This document shows positions 4,947-5,255 of a stretch of DNA of 5,255 nucleotides, piece by piece. Within the stretch, counting starts at the first letter, position 1. Each line of letters starts with the position of its first letter. The position numbers and the translations under genes were made by a program. The DNA lies in contig CAXBGQ010000219.1 in the NCBI GenBank assembly GCA_963975135.1, forward strand, positions 1-5,255, in the 5' to 3' direction. The stretch is from Alterinioella sp963975135 (GTDB lineage: Bacteria > Pseudomonadota > Alphaproteobacteria > Rhodobacterales > Rhodobacteraceae). A model generated the notes under the pieces. The model had not been told where the DNA came from, did not search any database, and was given only the letters and a program-made list of their open reading frames with translations.

Positions 4947-5255
4947 GTGACATCCTCCCCCTTGCGCATCGCGGCCTGCACCTCGGCAATCTCGGCGGCG
5001 CTGAGCCCATAGTCGCGCGCCGCCACGTCGGCGGAGATATAGCCGCGCGCCAGATCGCGCCGCACGGCGTTTGCATCGCGCCCGCCCGGATCACCGTAAC
5101 CGGCACCGCCGGGAAAGGCCAAGACCACACGCTGCCCGTGCGGCACGAACTGTTTGCCCTTACCGCGCATCGCGGCCCCGTCGTCGCGGGCGATGGTGGT
5201 GGGGGCACCGGCGGCACCGCCGCGCCGCCCGCGCGCCGGGTGATCGACGCGGTCG
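4943..5255 (-). CDS. hyuB: Hydantoinase B/oxoprolinase-family subunit, C-terminal part
   Basis: The last 103 codons are present, ending in TGA at 4943-4945. The start lies beyond the window. HyuB pairs with HyuA to hydrolyse cyclic amides such as N-methylhydantoin or 5-oxoproline, usually with ATP. The C-terminal family signature is clear: DRVDHPARGRRGG at the edge, then KGKQFVPHGQRVVLAFPGGAGYGDP, where the run FPGGAGYGDP corresponds to the conserved PGGGGYGDP. After it comes RDANAVRRDLARGYIS followed by RDYGLS. Intact members are about 500-600 residues, so roughly a fifth is visible. It is the first visible gene of the operon and overlaps the next start by 4 nt. The upstream gene is probably hyuA, but this cannot be seen. 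The substrate cannot be told from this fragment. Confidence 0.88.
   Translation of the reverse strand, partial: DRVDHPARGRRGGAAGAPTTIARDDGAAMRGKGKQFVPHGQRVVLAFPGGAGYGDPGGRDANAVRRDLARGYISADVAARDYGLSAAEIAEVQAAMRKGEDVT
4954..4961 (-). promoter_or_regulatory. Ribosome-binding site within the end of hyuB that sets the GTG start of the oxidase gene
   Basis: GGGGGAGG on the minus strand lies 7 nt before the GTG at 4944-4946. It lies inside the hyuB coding sequence and supports translational coupling through the GTGA overlap. Confidence 0.65.

Noticed and set aside
3828..5012. Plus-strand open frame of 394 codons opposite the FAD oxidoreductase
   Set aside because: It mirrors the oxidase gene in antisense, shows no recognisable domain, and crosses a gene boundary. 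GC-rich coding DNA often leaves such frames open.

Overview
The window looks like chromosome from an alphaproteobacterium, most likely of the Rhodobacteraceae (Roseobacter group). The reasons are the high GC content, the style of the proteins, and a family set typical of that group: HpaR, an HpaE/HpaD pair, TamA, HyuB and a FOXRED1-like flavoprotein. This is judged by reading, without any database search.

Left part (1-840). This stretch is mostly gene wreckage on the minus strand. At the edge lies the 5' end of a gene with a clear signal peptide and a start resembling the outer-membrane assembly factor TamA. The likeness stops after about 50 residues, near position 73. Next comes a collapsed aromatic-degradation locus: a start-to-middle remnant of an hpaE-type aldehyde dehydrogenase (internal deletion plus a stop codon), joined out of frame to the last ~70 codons of hpaD (homoprotocatechuate 2,3-dioxygenase). 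The join coincides with a threefold GTGCACC tandem repeat.

Control region (825-966). A divergent regulatory region separates the hpaE remnant from an intact MarR-family gene, hpaR. The hpaE side still has a good -35 box (TTGACA), a weaker -10 box, and a perfect inverted repeat GTTAAG-N7-CTTAAC between them. This is a plausible HpaR operator that now controls a dead gene.

Right part (1401-5255). A tightly packed minus-strand operon converges on hpaR with a 5-bp gap. In transcription order it encodes the end of a hydantoinase B/oxoprolinase subunit, a FOXRED1/sarcosine-oxidase-like FAD oxidoreductase, an HpcH/HpaI aldolase, a uronate-dehydrogenase-like NAD(P) oxidoreductase, and an SDR protein lacking the usual Tyr/Lys catalytic pair. 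Junctions are GTGA and ATGA overlaps or gaps of 12-13 nt. A reasonable inference is a catabolic pathway that opens a cyclic amide, oxidises the resulting amine, cleaves a 2-oxo-4-hydroxy acid, and oxidises the aldehyde or sugar-acid product. The substrate cannot be read from the sequence.

No RNA gene, CRISPR array, insertion sequence, origin or defence system was seen. The points of most interest are the decayed hpa locus with its surviving regulator and operator, and the uncharacterised catabolic operon beside it.
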